From Nocardia inohanensis NBRC 100128 (lineage in GTDB: Bacteria > Actinomycetota > Actinomycetes > Mycobacteriales > Mycobacteriaceae), in contig NZ_BDBK01000002.1 in NCBI RefSeq assembly GCF_001612945.1, positions 682,001 to 746,000 of the forward strand: a stretch of DNA of 64,000 nt, given 5' to 3'. Made by a program: the position numbers and the translations under genes. Below, piece after piece: positions 53,401 to 60,689 of the stretch (position 1 is the first letter of the stretch; the number at the start of each line of letters is the position of its first letter). The notes below the pieces were generated by a model. That model saw only the letters and a list, made by a program, of their open reading frames with translations. It was not told the origin of the DNA and did no database searches.

Positions 53401-54016
53401 CATGGCGGAAACCCCCGAGGCCGAAACGGATTCGATGGCGCGCGCCGAGACCGGGTCCGATGAGCTCTCACGGGATCCGAACGCGCTGCACATCGGGATC
53501 GCGGTCGCCATCGGCTGGATGCGCGGGAACCTCTCCGACTACCTCGAGGAGCTGCGAGAACGCAGCGAGATCAAACCCGAGCTGTTCATCTACGGCTACG
53601 CGCTCGCGCTGCTGCACGCCGGGCGCGAGGATCAGGTGCGCGAAGTGCTGGCCGGTGCGCCGCCGGTCGGACCGCACTTCTGGAACAGCTTCACCGCGGT
53701 CCGCGCGCGCATCGCCATCACCCTCGGGGACTTGGACACCGCCCGCGAACTCTACGACCAGCTGCTGCCCTTCGCGGGCACGGTGGCCGGCCTGGAAACC
53801 GGTGCGTCCGTGCTCGGCCCGATGGACGACGTCCTGGCCGACCTGGCCGCCGCCCTCGGCGACCGCGACCGCGCCACCGCCCACCGCGCCGATGCCGCCC
53901 GCCTGCAAGCCGCCATTCGCGCCGAACTCGACCAGCTCGCGGCGGAGGGGACGGATCAGCTGCAACCCATGCGCATGGGGCGCATGGGGCACGGACGCAT
54001 GGTCCGCCGCGCCTAG
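50498..54016 (+). CDS. SARP/AfsR-type regulator with BTAD and AAA domains
   Basis: The 1172-residue protein has a winged-helix DNA-binding domain (residues ~5-95: GVLGPLHISVDGRRVPPG, DDLWAGDPPAKAVAALQVYIHNLRR), then a BTAD domain (~100-250: RLTALELRAQVALDTNRPAEVVLALRPVFEEHPGREEC). An AAA ATPase follows (Walker A AGEAGAGKTTLATAL about 310, Walker B IVLEDVHGAD about 405), and a long helical repeat C-terminus resembling TPRs. AfsR-type proteins activate secondary metabolism or cell-wall genes under ATP-dependent control. It precedes a CHAP-domain protein; no biosynthetic cluster is visible here. Confidence 0.92.
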   Translation: MAVTRIGVLGPLHISVDGRRVPPGAPMQCAVLGRLVAAGGRVVPTDRLIDDLWAGDPPAKAVAALQVYIHNLRRIFEPDRPRRARSRVIVSESHGYALNLEPAQVDSWQFEQLLHGHEAAMRDPAGRPDPLEQSRVLDAALACWHGAAFESFAGMPWAAQETARLAALRLTALELRAQVALDTNRPAEVVLALRPVFEEHPGREECARLLALAQYRLGQSLDALATVRRTREFLTLEFGVDPGPGLRELERAILTHSVDTDAPVPTVAVRPTLPEPVRTPEPPADSGYGEQRAAVLAAAEAAAHGQVRLVWLAGEAGAGKTTLATALTTHLAEQGWTTVFGRCPEVEGAPPAWAWAEVLTGLDAAEPETFTAVDAFTLARRVVRSCRERTARGPVAIVLEDVHGADTATLQVLRQVVNWLRDRPILIVATLRGTESGPGVRDTAAALALFTADRIELDGLDLAGTRSAAQAAGLTVLDEHTVRILRHRTGGNPLFVRELAKLVAAQGLTDALPDTVRDLLGHRVAQLPADVTELLRHMSVWGEESDITTLAAFTGQPTDAVIDLLATAEAARLIRTERSGRVTFDHALIRETVYHDIPVLRRARMHWAAFESIRRALTAVPTDSHGDPAAGRHSADAGDLGKDSAGPAARQLPDRSGEAGGSAIDSPRARDIDALAHHAALGASPETAALALEFGLAAASRCVERRMRADAVRRWRSALTLHELAGHAAPGADRADRIALLEARCELVTALAYDGQHMAARRAREEALALAESIGDTRLLARAATCWPTPLIWSVHDWHTADPRLREPVRVALADSGMPVTTRILLLVTNVFDRALADPAGAREAAEEAVRLAEPLDDPDLLCTVINAQAFVAFASGSFLRAHELKSHAVRLLRVADAAELTEFSALAHYLLFRVELADAKLVAAAEHARRAGEHATDGQLRHLLDAIAPFGLLLELMRGNVAGVLGVMAETPEAETDSMARAETGSDELSRDPNALHIGIAVAIGWMRGNLSDYLEELRERSEIKPELFIYGYALALLHAGREDQVREVLAGAPPVGPHFWNSFTAVRARIAITLGDLDTARELYDQLLPFAGTVAGLETGASVLGPMDDVLADLAAALGDRDRATAHRADAARLQAAIRAELDQLAAEGTDQLQPMRMGRMGHGRMVRRA

Positions 54017-54202
54017 ATCGCGGAGCGGGCCCGGGAGTGCCGCCCATCGCGATCCCGCACCGCTCGGGGCCGGGAGTTGTGCGCGGGTTGTGGAGGAATC
54101 GTGCAGAAGCCGCGCCGCGCAATCGATTCGGGAACCCGGGCGGCGCGCCGGACGTCGGAATAGGGGAGTGGCCGGGTTGCGGCCAGGGGAGAGGAGAACC
54201 GG

Positions 54203-54814
54203 GTGAGTGCGAACGGGCAGGGCGGGGCACGCCGGTGGGCGGTGGCCGGCGCAGTGCTGGCGGTGATCGTGGCACTGGCCGCCGGCGGCGTGGTCGGGGT
54301 GGGGCTGTGGCATCGGCGCGGCGACGCCCCGGTGATCGCGGGGGAGCGGCTGAAGAGTTTCCCGGAGGTGGACCGCGGCGGACTCGATGAAACGCAAGGC
54401 CGGATCCTGGATGTGCTGGCGGCCGAATTCGACGCACAGCACCCCGGCACCAAGTATTCGGAGGGCGTGGACGAGCCCTGGTGCGCGGATTTCGTGAGCT
54501 GGGTGATGCGGGAAGCCGGCCGCCCACTGGCCAATCCGAATTCCGGATCATGGCGCATTCCGGGCGTTTACACGCTGGAAGACTATTACCGGGGCGAGCG
54601 GCGATTCGAGGCCGCGACCTACCGACCCAAGACCGGTGACGTCGTGATGTACAGCGAGACAAGCGCCTTCCAACAGCACACGAATATCGTGATCGCCGCC
54701 GATGCCGCGACCGGCACCATCACCACCGTGGGCGGCAACGAATTCGGTCAGGTCACCATCCACCGCTACAACCCGGGCCTGATTTCCGGCCTGGTCGGTT
54801 ACGGACGATTGTGA
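54203..54814 (+). CDS. Membrane-anchored CHAP domain amidase-like protein
   Basis: The 203-residue protein has an N-terminal membrane helix (AVAGAVLAVIVALAAGGVVGVGLW) and an extracellular CHAP domain. The catalytic Cys is in EPWCADFVSWVMREAG, and the His in FQQHTNIVIAADAATGTITTVGGN. CHAP domains cut peptidoglycan or glutathionylspermidine. GTG 54203 has GGAGAGGAGAACCG at good spacing. The gene follows the SARP-type regulator, though a 186-bp gap separates them. Confidence 0.9.
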   Translation: MSANGQGGARRWAVAGAVLAVIVALAAGGVVGVGLWHRRGDAPVIAGERLKSFPEVDRGGLDETQGRILDVLAAEFDAQHPGTKYSEGVDEPWCADFVSWVMREAGRPLANPNSGSWRIPGVYTLEDYYRGERRFEAATYRPKTGDVVMYSETSAFQQHTNIVIAADAATGTITTVGGNEFGQVTIHRYNPGLISGLVGYGRL

Positions 54815-54982
54815 ACACGCCAGTTCCACATATTGGAAACGCCGTAGACGGAGGGTGGGACTCCACGGATTAACCGCCTACGATGGTGGACGGCGGCGCC
54901 CGGCAGCGTCGCTGCTCGATCCCTGTCCTGCTGCCCCCTCATCGGCAGGACAGGGGTCCCCCCGCCCGACGAAAGTGCATGG

Positions 54983-56191
54983 ATGACGTCGTCCCCTGAA
55001 CCGACCTGGATCGATTACGCCGAATTCGGCGAACGTTTCGTGGCGGCGGCGGTGACGGAAGCGCGCATCGAAGCAGCGGTTTCCGGAACGGCCGGGCGCG
55101 GAATGACCATCGGCCCCTTCGGAATCGGGCCCGCCGGACTCGCCAATTTCGTGGCCGAGGGCAGCGTCGGCAAACCCACCATCGTGCGCCGCGGACCGCA
55201 CGTGCACTTCGATGTCATGCTCCCGGTGAAACTCCGTGTCGACGTCACCCTCGGCGGCCAGCGATTGCGTGTCGAAGCCGTGGTGGAGATCGACCTCAGC
55301 ATGCACGCCCGCACCGCCGACCCGCTCCTGATCGTCATCGACATACCCCCGGTGACCAGCCGGGACGTCAGCTTCGTCATGCGCGCCCAGGCCATCGGGA
55401 CGGCGTGGGAGGTGCTGCTGGACCCGATCGCGAAGCTGGTGCAGCGCGAGGTCGCCAATCGCATCAACGGCATTCTGGCCGACCCGGACGCCCAGCGCGG
55501 CCGCACCTTCGACGTCGAAGCCATTCTCGACGGCGTCGAATCGCCGTATCGCGGTCGCCCATCCCACGATTGGATCGACTACGGCGAATTCGGGCACCGC
55601 TTCTTCGAACGCATCGTGACCGTCGAACGGGTGCGTGACGTGGTCGAGTCGATGGCGGGCAAGCCGATCGAGGTCGGCCCGCTGCGCACCGGCCCGGGCA
55701 ACAAGGCCCAGGTGGCGGTGAAGGGGACGGTACGGGTGCCGCGGGTGGCGGAGACGTCGCCGGCCGCGCCGGCGCACGCCGAACCGCGCATCGCGGAACT
55801 GCCGAAACCCGAGGTGGAGACGCCCGCCGCGCCGGAGCAGGCGCTCGATCCGGCGCTGATCACCTTCGACCTGACCATCCCGGTCTCGCTCGACATCACC
55901 GTGGATGTCTTGCAGTCCAACCGCTATCGCGCCGAGGTGCAGGTGCCGGTCGCGCTCACCGCCCGCGCCGCCGACCCGCTGCTCATCGTCATCGATGCCG
56001 CGCCGCCGCGCGCGGAGGACATCGATCTGGAGATGAAGGCCAGCGGCTGGCGCGCCGCCACCCTCGGCAAGCTGGCGGGCATGCGCAAACAGGTGGCGTC
56101 GCAGGTCGCGGCGGTGGTGCGGGCCGAGGTCGCGGACTCCTCGCGCCGGACCATCGATGTGGCCGCGCGGCTGAACGGCACCCGCGTCTGA
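54983..56191 (+). CDS. Internally duplicated conserved protein
   Basis: The 402-residue protein is a tandem duplication of a ~190-residue unit. Unit 1 opens WIDYAEFGERF and unit 2 WIDYGEFGHRF; both contain D[LI]T[IV]-like beta strands, RTADPLLIVIDIPP versus RAADPLLIVIDAAPP, and end near a DVEAILDGVESP / DVAARLNGTRV motif. A Pro/Ala-rich linker (about residues 255-295) separates parts of unit 2. No signal peptide is seen. The alternating hydrophobic strands suggest a lipid-binding or beta-rich fold, but the function is unknown. Confidence 0.8.
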   Translation: MTSSPEPTWIDYAEFGERFVAAAVTEARIEAAVSGTAGRGMTIGPFGIGPAGLANFVAEGSVGKPTIVRRGPHVHFDVMLPVKLRVDVTLGGQRLRVEAVVEIDLSMHARTADPLLIVIDIPPVTSRDVSFVMRAQAIGTAWEVLLDPIAKLVQREVANRINGILADPDAQRGRTFDVEAILDGVESPYRGRPSHDWIDYGEFGHRFFERIVTVERVRDVVESMAGKPIEVGPLRTGPGNKAQVAVKGTVRVPRVAETSPAAPAHAEPRIAELPKPEVETPAAPEQALDPALITFDLTIPVSLDITVDVLQSNRYRAEVQVPVALTARAADPLLIVIDAAPPRAEDIDLEMKASGWRAATLGKLAGMRKQVASQVAAVVRAEVADSSRRTIDVAARLNGTRV

Positions 56192-56306
56192 CCGGGTTCC
56201 GCAAGTGACCGATTGCGCACATGTGAGACGTATGGTGCCAGTGAGTCGTGTGCGCCTGGCGATTCCAATGTGAATATGGTGAAATGAGGGACGTTCATCC
56301 GGGCTC

Positions 56307-56356
56307 CCCGGCGCACAGATGATGATCTTGCTCATCATCGGGGAAGGTGCGCCGGG
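56307..56356. promoter_or_regulatory. Compound stem-loop upstream of the DUF1906 gene
   Basis: Outer arms CCCGGCGCAC (56307-56316) and GTGCGCCGGG (56347-56356) enclose an inner perfect stem GATGATGA/TCATCATC (56318-56325, 56332-56339) with a six-base loop. It lies 90 bases before the start codon and may be a structured leader RNA, a terminator from upstream or a regulator site. Confidence 0.6.
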
Positions 56357-56445
56357 CACGCCGCTTTTGGTTCCACCGGTCTTCGCGGGAATCCGCGCTA
56401 ACGACCGGCAAGTTCGATCGGCGAGTGTGCGAAGGAGTCATCCAG

Positions 56446-57177
56446 ATGCGTTCTGTCCGTGGCCATGTCAGCCGTCGCGATTTCCTGGCGGGAGCGGCCG
56501 TGGCCGCCGCCGGAATCACCGCCGGACTCACACTTCCCCCCGTGACAGCATCCGCGCGGCAATCGCTCGGCACCCTGCTCGACTACGCGGGCGGCGTACC
56601 GGATGCCGGGGCCATCAGCGATGCGGGGCATATGGGCGTGATCCGCTACGTCTCCGACCGCCGTCCGGGCGCGGAATGGATGGCGGGCAAACCGCTGCTG
56701 GCGCGCGAGGTCGACGCGCTCGCGGACGCGGGCCTGACCGTCGTCTCCTGCTACCAATTCGGAAAGGGCCCGACCGCCGATTGGCGCGGCGGTCTCGAAG
56801 CCGGAATCCGTCATGCCACCCGGGGGCTGCTGCTGCACAAGACCGCGGGTGGACCCGACTCCGCACCCATCTACGCCTCGATCGACGACAAGCCGAGCAA
56901 TGAAGAGTTCGAGACCATGATCGAGCCGTACCTACGCGGCTGGGAAACCGTGCTCGGTCGTGAGCGTGTCGGCGTCTACGCGAACGCTCCGACCATCGAC
57001 TGGATTCGCGACGCGGGTTTGGGATCGCTGTTCTGGCAGCACAATTGGGGCACCCCGGCCGGATACGTGCATCCGGCCGCGCATCTGCACCAATTCGAAA
57101 TCGACAAACGGTCCATCGACGGCATCGGTGTAGACGTGAATACGGTGCTCAGCCCGAACTACGGGCAGTGGTGGTGA
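56446..57177 (+). CDS. DUF1906 glycoside-hydrolase-like protein, Tat-exported
   Basis: The 243-residue protein has a twin-arginine signal (HVSRRDFLAGAAVAAAGITAG, about residues 8-28). The domain is DUF1906, a TIM-barrel glycoside-hydrolase-like fold of the Rv2525c type: TLLDYAGGVPDAGAISDAG, VIRYVSDRRPG, VVSCYQFGKGPTADW, PIYASIDDKP and VGVYANAPTIDWIRDAG. Rv2525c-type proteins are Tat-exported and affect the cell wall. ATG 56446 has GAAGGAG at good spacing. Confidence 0.92.
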   Translation: MRSVRGHVSRRDFLAGAAVAAAGITAGLTLPPVTASARQSLGTLLDYAGGVPDAGAISDAGHMGVIRYVSDRRPGAEWMAGKPLLAREVDALADAGLTVVSCYQFGKGPTADWRGGLEAGIRHATRGLLLHKTAGGPDSAPIYASIDDKPSNEEFETMIEPYLRGWETVLGRERVGVYANAPTIDWIRDAGLGSLFWQHNWGTPAGYVHPAAHLHQFEIDKRSIDGIGVDVNTVLSPNYGQWW

Positions 57178-57184
57178 GCTAGCT

Positions 57185-57267
57185 CCTGTCATCCCGGCAT
57201 GTTTTCAGCCGGGATCCAGGCCGCGAACCGTGTGGATTCCGGCCAAAAGCATGCCGGAATGACGAGG
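57185..57267. repeat. Dispersed double-hairpin palindromic repeat, copy 2
   Basis: An ~83-bp element, in opposite orientation to the copy at 12913-12993. Reverse-complemented, it gives the same order: ATTCCGG hairpin, GGAATCCACAC, a variable centre of about 13 bp, then the ATCCCGG hairpin. It lies between the convergent ends of the DUF1906 gene and the repeat-protein gene, as copy 1 lies between convergent ends. Confidence 0.8.
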
Positions 57268-57273
57268 GGATGG

Positions 57274-57636
57274 CTAGGTCTGGCAGTGGCAGGTCGGGTC
57301 GGCCCGCAGGTCCGGCTCGTCGGCCACCACCCGCAGGATCGCGCGCGGTTCGCGGTCGTCGTCGCTACCCTCGCTGAACGCCTGCCGGTCGCCCTGCCAC
57401 GAGAACATGGACCAGCGCGAGAGCCCGGAGAAGAGTGAGCCCAAGCTCGCGAACGAGCCGGAGGAGATGATCGAGCCGAACGATCCGGCGGAACCGATCG
57501 ACAGCACCGAGCCGACCGAGCCGATGGACAGGATCGAATAGGCCGAGCCGATCGAGAGAATCGACCCTTCGGAGCGGATCGACAGAATCGACCGACGGGA
57601 TTGCACGCCACGCCAGGAGTTCTTCACAACGGCCAT
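57274..57636 (-). CDS. Ser/Gly/Ile repeat protein (SILSIGS repeats)
   Basis: The 120-residue product has, at residues ~10-70, imperfect repeats of the form S-I-L-S-I-G-S with spacers (RSILSIRSEGSILSIGSAY, then SILSIGSVGSVLSIGSAG, then SFGSIISSGSFASLGSLFSG). The remaining C-terminal half is acidic and ends with TCHCQT. Short Gly/Ser/aliphatic repeats suggest a beta-solenoid or a membrane-inserting sheet. No family is assigned. ATG 57636 lies directly upstream of the repeat region; the frame is open to 57750. Confidence 0.65.
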   Translation of the reverse strand: MAVVKNSWRGVQSRRSILSIRSEGSILSIGSAYSILSIGSVGSVLSIGSAGSFGSIISSGSFASLGSLFSGLSRWSMFSWQGDRQAFSEGSDDDREPRAILRVVADEPDLRADPTCHCQT

Positions 57637-57804
57637 AGCTCTCGGTCTACCACAGCTGTGGCCTGGTTCCCAGCGCGACAACTGATTTCGCAAGATGCGG
57701 GTAACTCGCCGGGGACGCCCAGAATTCTCTCGGCACCCAACCGCCGGCACGCGTTGCCGGCGGTAAACGGCTCTCAGCTGGGCGCTGAATATGCGGGGAG
57801 GCGG

Positions 57805-58596
57805 TCAAGCGACGCTGAAGAAGCCTACGGTCGGCAGGAACGAGCAGGTGATGGGCTGCTCCTCGGCGCTGGCCTGGGTGGTCAGCGAACCCGAGACCAC
57901 CGCCACCACGCGGCCGGAGCCGGTGGGCACGATGGCCGAGAGGGTGGCCGGGCCATCCGGGTTGATCTTGGCTTCGTCGGTCAGGTTCTGGATGCCGGAC
58001 TGGCGGGTGTCCAGGTTCAGCCACTGCACGGTCATCGGCGGGTTCTGCACGGCGGTGGGCTGTTTGGTGCCCAGCGCGGTGAAGACGAAACCGGTCTGAC
58101 CGGCGGCCGGTCCGGGCGGCGGCAGGGTGGCCGGACCAGCGACCGCGAGCGCGGTGCCGACCGAGTCGCCCGAGGACGAGATGCAGCCCTTGCCGACGGT
58201 GGGCCACAGGAACTGGGAGATGACCGGGCCGTCCTGCGGAACCTCGACGCCGCCACCGCCGCTGCCGTCCAAGAAGGTGATGATCTTGGTCAGCGTGTCC
58301 TTGACGGACTGCGGCAGGTTCAGCGTGGACAGGATCTGCCGGGCCTGATCCAGGATGGCGGCCTGCGGACCGGCGCCCGCGATATCGGCCGGACCGGCGG
58401 CCGCGCCGATGATGGCCGGGACCAGCGAGGACAGTGCCTCGACCGGCACGCCCTCCGGGATCACCGGGATATTCGAGGTGGCCTGCGGCGCGGGCGATGC
58501 CGGCGCGGCGGCGGCTGTGGTCGGCACGACGATGGTGGCGCAGGCCGCCAGGGCCAGCGCGGACATTGCGAAGCGCGTTCCTCGGGTGCGAAGCAC
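57805..58596 (-). CDS. Secreted Ala/Pro-rich protein (Rv1157c-like)
   Basis: The ~263-residue protein has a signal peptide (FAMSALALAACATIVVPTTAAAAP) and a Pro/Ala-rich N-terminal region. A helical segment (AILDQARQILSTLNLPQSVKDTLTKIITFLDG) and a Cys-containing beta domain (PTVGKGCISSSGDSVG, QPITCSFLP) follow. Two cysteines may form a disulfide. Start uncertain: GTG 58596 or ATG 58644. Its place before pimE matches the Ala/Pro-rich secreted genes near M. tuberculosis pimE. Function unknown. Confidence 0.78.
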   Translation of the reverse strand: MLRTRGTRFAMSALALAACATIVVPTTAAAAPASPAPQATSNIPVIPEGVPVEALSSLVPAIIGAAAGPADIAGAGPQAAILDQARQILSTLNLPQSVKDTLTKIITFLDGSGGGGVEVPQDGPVISQFLWPTVGKGCISSSGDSVGTALAVAGPATLPPPGPAAGQTGFVFTALGTKQPTAVQNPPMTVQWLNLDTRQSGIQNLTDEAKINPDGPATLSAIVPTGSGRVVAVVSGSLTTQASAEEQPITCSFLPTVGFFSVA

Positions 58597-58865
58597 TGGT
58601 GTAGCCGTCCTTACCTCGGGTACATCTAGCAGCGATGGAGACATCGCTCCGCGCCACTCTAGGGACCGGGCTGCCTTGTTGTACAGCCACGGTGTGATCT
58701 TGGCGTCCTCGACTTTGCAAAGGCTATCGAACGACTGACCAATAGCACTGTTACCCATGTGGTCAGTGATGCAAATGTTACAGCCGTTACTCGCACCGCA
58801 CGCTGATTTCCGGCTTGAACTACTCTTACCGGCGTCCACACGCCCGCACACCGAAAGTACGAGCC

Positions 58866-60086
58866 GTGAACCGACACTTCCGCCTGGCTGCCGCGGCACT
58901 CGGTATCTCGGTAGCGATCCGCCTGCTGTGGATGCTGCTCTCGAAGAACGGCATGAACCTCGTCGACCTGCACGTCTACGTGGACGGGGCGGCCGAGCTG
59001 CCCAGCGGTCACCTCTACGACTTCACCTACGCGGTCGACACCCCCGACTTCCCGCTGCCGTTCACCTATCCGCCGTTCGCGGCCATCATCTTCTTCCCGC
59101 TGCATTTCCTGCCCATCGCGGTGACGGCGGTGCTGTGGCTGCTGGCCGGCGTGGCGGCGCTGTACTGGATCATCCGGATCGCCCTCGAATTGCTGATCGG
59201 TGAGGCCGCCCTGAACGAAACCCGCTGGCGGACAACGGCGGTGGCGTGGACCGCACTGGGCATGTGGCTGGAGCCGGTCCGCAACACGCTCGACTACAGC
59301 CAGGTCAATCTGTTCCTGGCACTGCTGGCCATGTTCGCGGTGCGCAGCACGGTGTGGTGGGTGTCGGGCGCGCTGGTCGGCATCGCCGCGGGGGTCAAGC
59401 TCACGCCGGCGGTCACCGGGCTGTACTTCGCGGCGCGCCGGCAGTGGCTGACCGTGCTCTGCTCGGCGGCGGTGTTCTTCGGGACCGTCGCGCTGAGTTA
59501 CCTGGTGGTGCCGAGCGAGACGCGCTACTACTTCGGCACGCTGCTCGGGGACGCCTCGCGCATCGGCCCGGTCGGCACGGTGTGGAATCAGTCACTCCGC
59601 GGGGCGATCAGCCGCATCCTCGGCCACGACGTGGTGTCGGGGCCGATCTGGCTGGTCGCGGTGCTGGTGACGGCGGTGCTGGCGTTCCTCGCCTGGCGTG
59701 CGCTGGATCGCGACGACCGCCTGGGCACCCTGCTCATCGTCCAGTTCTTCGGGCTGATGGTCTCCCCGATCTCCTGGTCGCACCACTGGGTCTGGCTGAT
59801 CCCCACCCTGCTCTGGCTGCTCTACGGACCGTGGCGGGCGGCCGCCGGGGCCCGCGTGCTCGCCGGGTGCTGGCTGCTGGCCGTCGGGATCGGCGTGCCG
59901 TATCTGCTCTCGTTCTTCCAGCACGACATCTGGACCATTTCCCGCCCGGGCTGGCAGGCATGGCTGGCCATCTCGGGCCCGGTCGCGGTCGCCGTGTTCT
60001 ATCTCTGGGTGATCCGCACCGGACGCGTCAACTCTGCGCGGCCAGCCGATCGATCTCCCGTGCCAGCGCCGCATCCAGCGCGGTGA
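58866..60086 (+). CDS. pimE: PimE-type GT87 mannosyltransferase
   Basis: The 406-residue polytopic protein has about 10-11 membrane helices. It is a DUF2029/GT87 enzyme, which uses polyprenyl-phosphate mannose. Near the N-terminus lies NLVDLHVYVDGAAEL, whose Asp (about 34) corresponds to the catalytic residue of PimE. PimE adds the fifth mannose (alpha-1,2) to PIM4 on the outer side of the membrane, directing it to polar PIM6. GTG 58866 is the start. The downstream lpqW-like gene supports this role. Its 3' end overlaps the pterin dehydratase gene by 59 bases. Confidence 0.87.
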   Translation: MNRHFRLAAAALGISVAIRLLWMLLSKNGMNLVDLHVYVDGAAELPSGHLYDFTYAVDTPDFPLPFTYPPFAAIIFFPLHFLPIAVTAVLWLLAGVAALYWIIRIALELLIGEAALNETRWRTTAVAWTALGMWLEPVRNTLDYSQVNLFLALLAMFAVRSTVWWVSGALVGIAAGVKLTPAVTGLYFAARRQWLTVLCSAAVFFGTVALSYLVVPSETRYYFGTLLGDASRIGPVGTVWNQSLRGAISRILGHDVVSGPIWLVAVLVTAVLAFLAWRALDRDDRLGTLLIVQFFGLMVSPISWSHHWVWLIPTLLWLLYGPWRAAAGARVLAGCWLLAVGIGVPYLLSFFQHDIWTISRPGWQAWLAISGPVAVAVFYLWVIRTGRVNSARPADRSPVPAPHPAR

Positions 60087-60318
60087 GGCCGCCGGCGTCG
60101 TGCGTCGAAAGCGTGAAAGTGACTCGCCGCCAGCGGATATCGATATCGGGATGATGGTTGGCGGCCTCGGCGGCGCCGGCCACCCGGCGCACCAATTCGA
60201 TTCCGGCCAGGAATGACGGCGCTTCGAAGGTCCGGGAGATGGAGTCCCCGGTGCGGGTCCATTCGGGCAATTCGGTGAGGGCCTTGGCGATCTCGTCTTC
60301 GGACAGGAGTGCGCTCAT
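60028..60318 (-). CDS. 4a-hydroxytetrahydrobiopterin dehydratase (PCD/DCoH)
   Basis: The 96-residue protein matches pterin-4a-carbinolamine dehydratase. The active-site motif EAANHHPDIDIRWRRVTFTLSTHDAGGLTALD supplies the conserved His pair and the T-H-x-x-G-G-L-T turn. It recycles pterin cofactor or acts as a dimerisation protein. Its position matches Rv1159A. ATG 60318 has GGGAG directly upstream. It overlaps the pimE tail by 59 bases on the opposite strand, and lies 20 bases after the Cys/Lys-rich gene. Confidence 0.92.
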   Translation of the reverse strand: MSALLSEDEIAKALTELPEWTRTGDSISRTFEAPSFLAGIELVRRVAGAAEAANHHPDIDIRWRRVTFTLSTHDAGGLTALDAALAREIDRLAAQS

Positions 60319-60338
60319 ACTCCCGGTGTACTCCGTGG

Positions 60339-60518
60339 TCACGCCGCGCGGGCGGCTTTGAGGCCCTTCTTCAGTTCCTTCTTGCCGCAGCAGCCCGAGG
60401 CTTCGAGCTTCTTCATGCGCATGATCACCACGGGGCATTTGAGGCAGCGCGTCTTCTTGCGACAGCACTTCTTCTTCGGCTTCAGACTCGAAACGTCCTT
60501 CGCCTTCACCTTGCCCAT
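60339..60518 (-). CDS. Cys/Lys-rich small protein under an iron box (59 aa)
   Basis: Hand translation gives 59 residues starting MGKVKAKDVSSLKPKKKCC, then RKKTRCLKCPVVIMRMKKL, EASGCCGKKELKKGLKAARAA. It has six Cys in three pairs (CC, C-x-x-C, CC) and about 19 Lys/Arg, so it is very basic. The pattern resembles a metal-binding knuckle or ribosome- or nucleic-acid-binding peptide. A near-consensus IdeR iron box lies immediately upstream of the ATG. The next gene on the strand is the pterin dehydratase. No family is recognised. Confidence 0.72.
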   Translation of the reverse strand: MGKVKAKDVSSLKPKKKCCRKKTRCLKCPVVIMRMKKLEASGCCGKKELKKGLKAARAA

Positions 60519-60537
60519 GTTGGTTAGCTTAACCTAA
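60519..60537 (-). promoter_or_regulatory. IdeR/DtxR-type iron box
   Basis: Read on the minus strand, TTAGGTTAAGCTAACCAAC matches the 19-bp IdeR consensus at 16 positions, with the core palindrome GGTTA-N3-TAACC. It ends one base before the ATG of the Cys/Lys-rich gene and overlaps its likely promoter (nearly leaderless transcript). IdeR with Fe2+ would repress. The box is also about 150 bases upstream of typA on the other strand. Confidence 0.8.
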
Positions 60538-60689
60538 GTCGTACGCGCTAAACGTGTGACTTGGGACCCCCGGTAATGTGTAGCTCGCCGCATGCCCGGT
60601 GGAAGTTCGCGATGTCATCGAAGACAGTGCCCCCATGCATGTACCTACCAGGTCCCGGCAACAAAACTTTGCAGCAGGAGGAATCTAAC

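Noticed and set aside
54830..54875. TTCCA-CATAT-TGGAA inverted repeat upstream of the duplicated protein gene
   Set aside because: The 5-bp arms are too short to call an operator with confidence in the absence of a neighbouring regulator.
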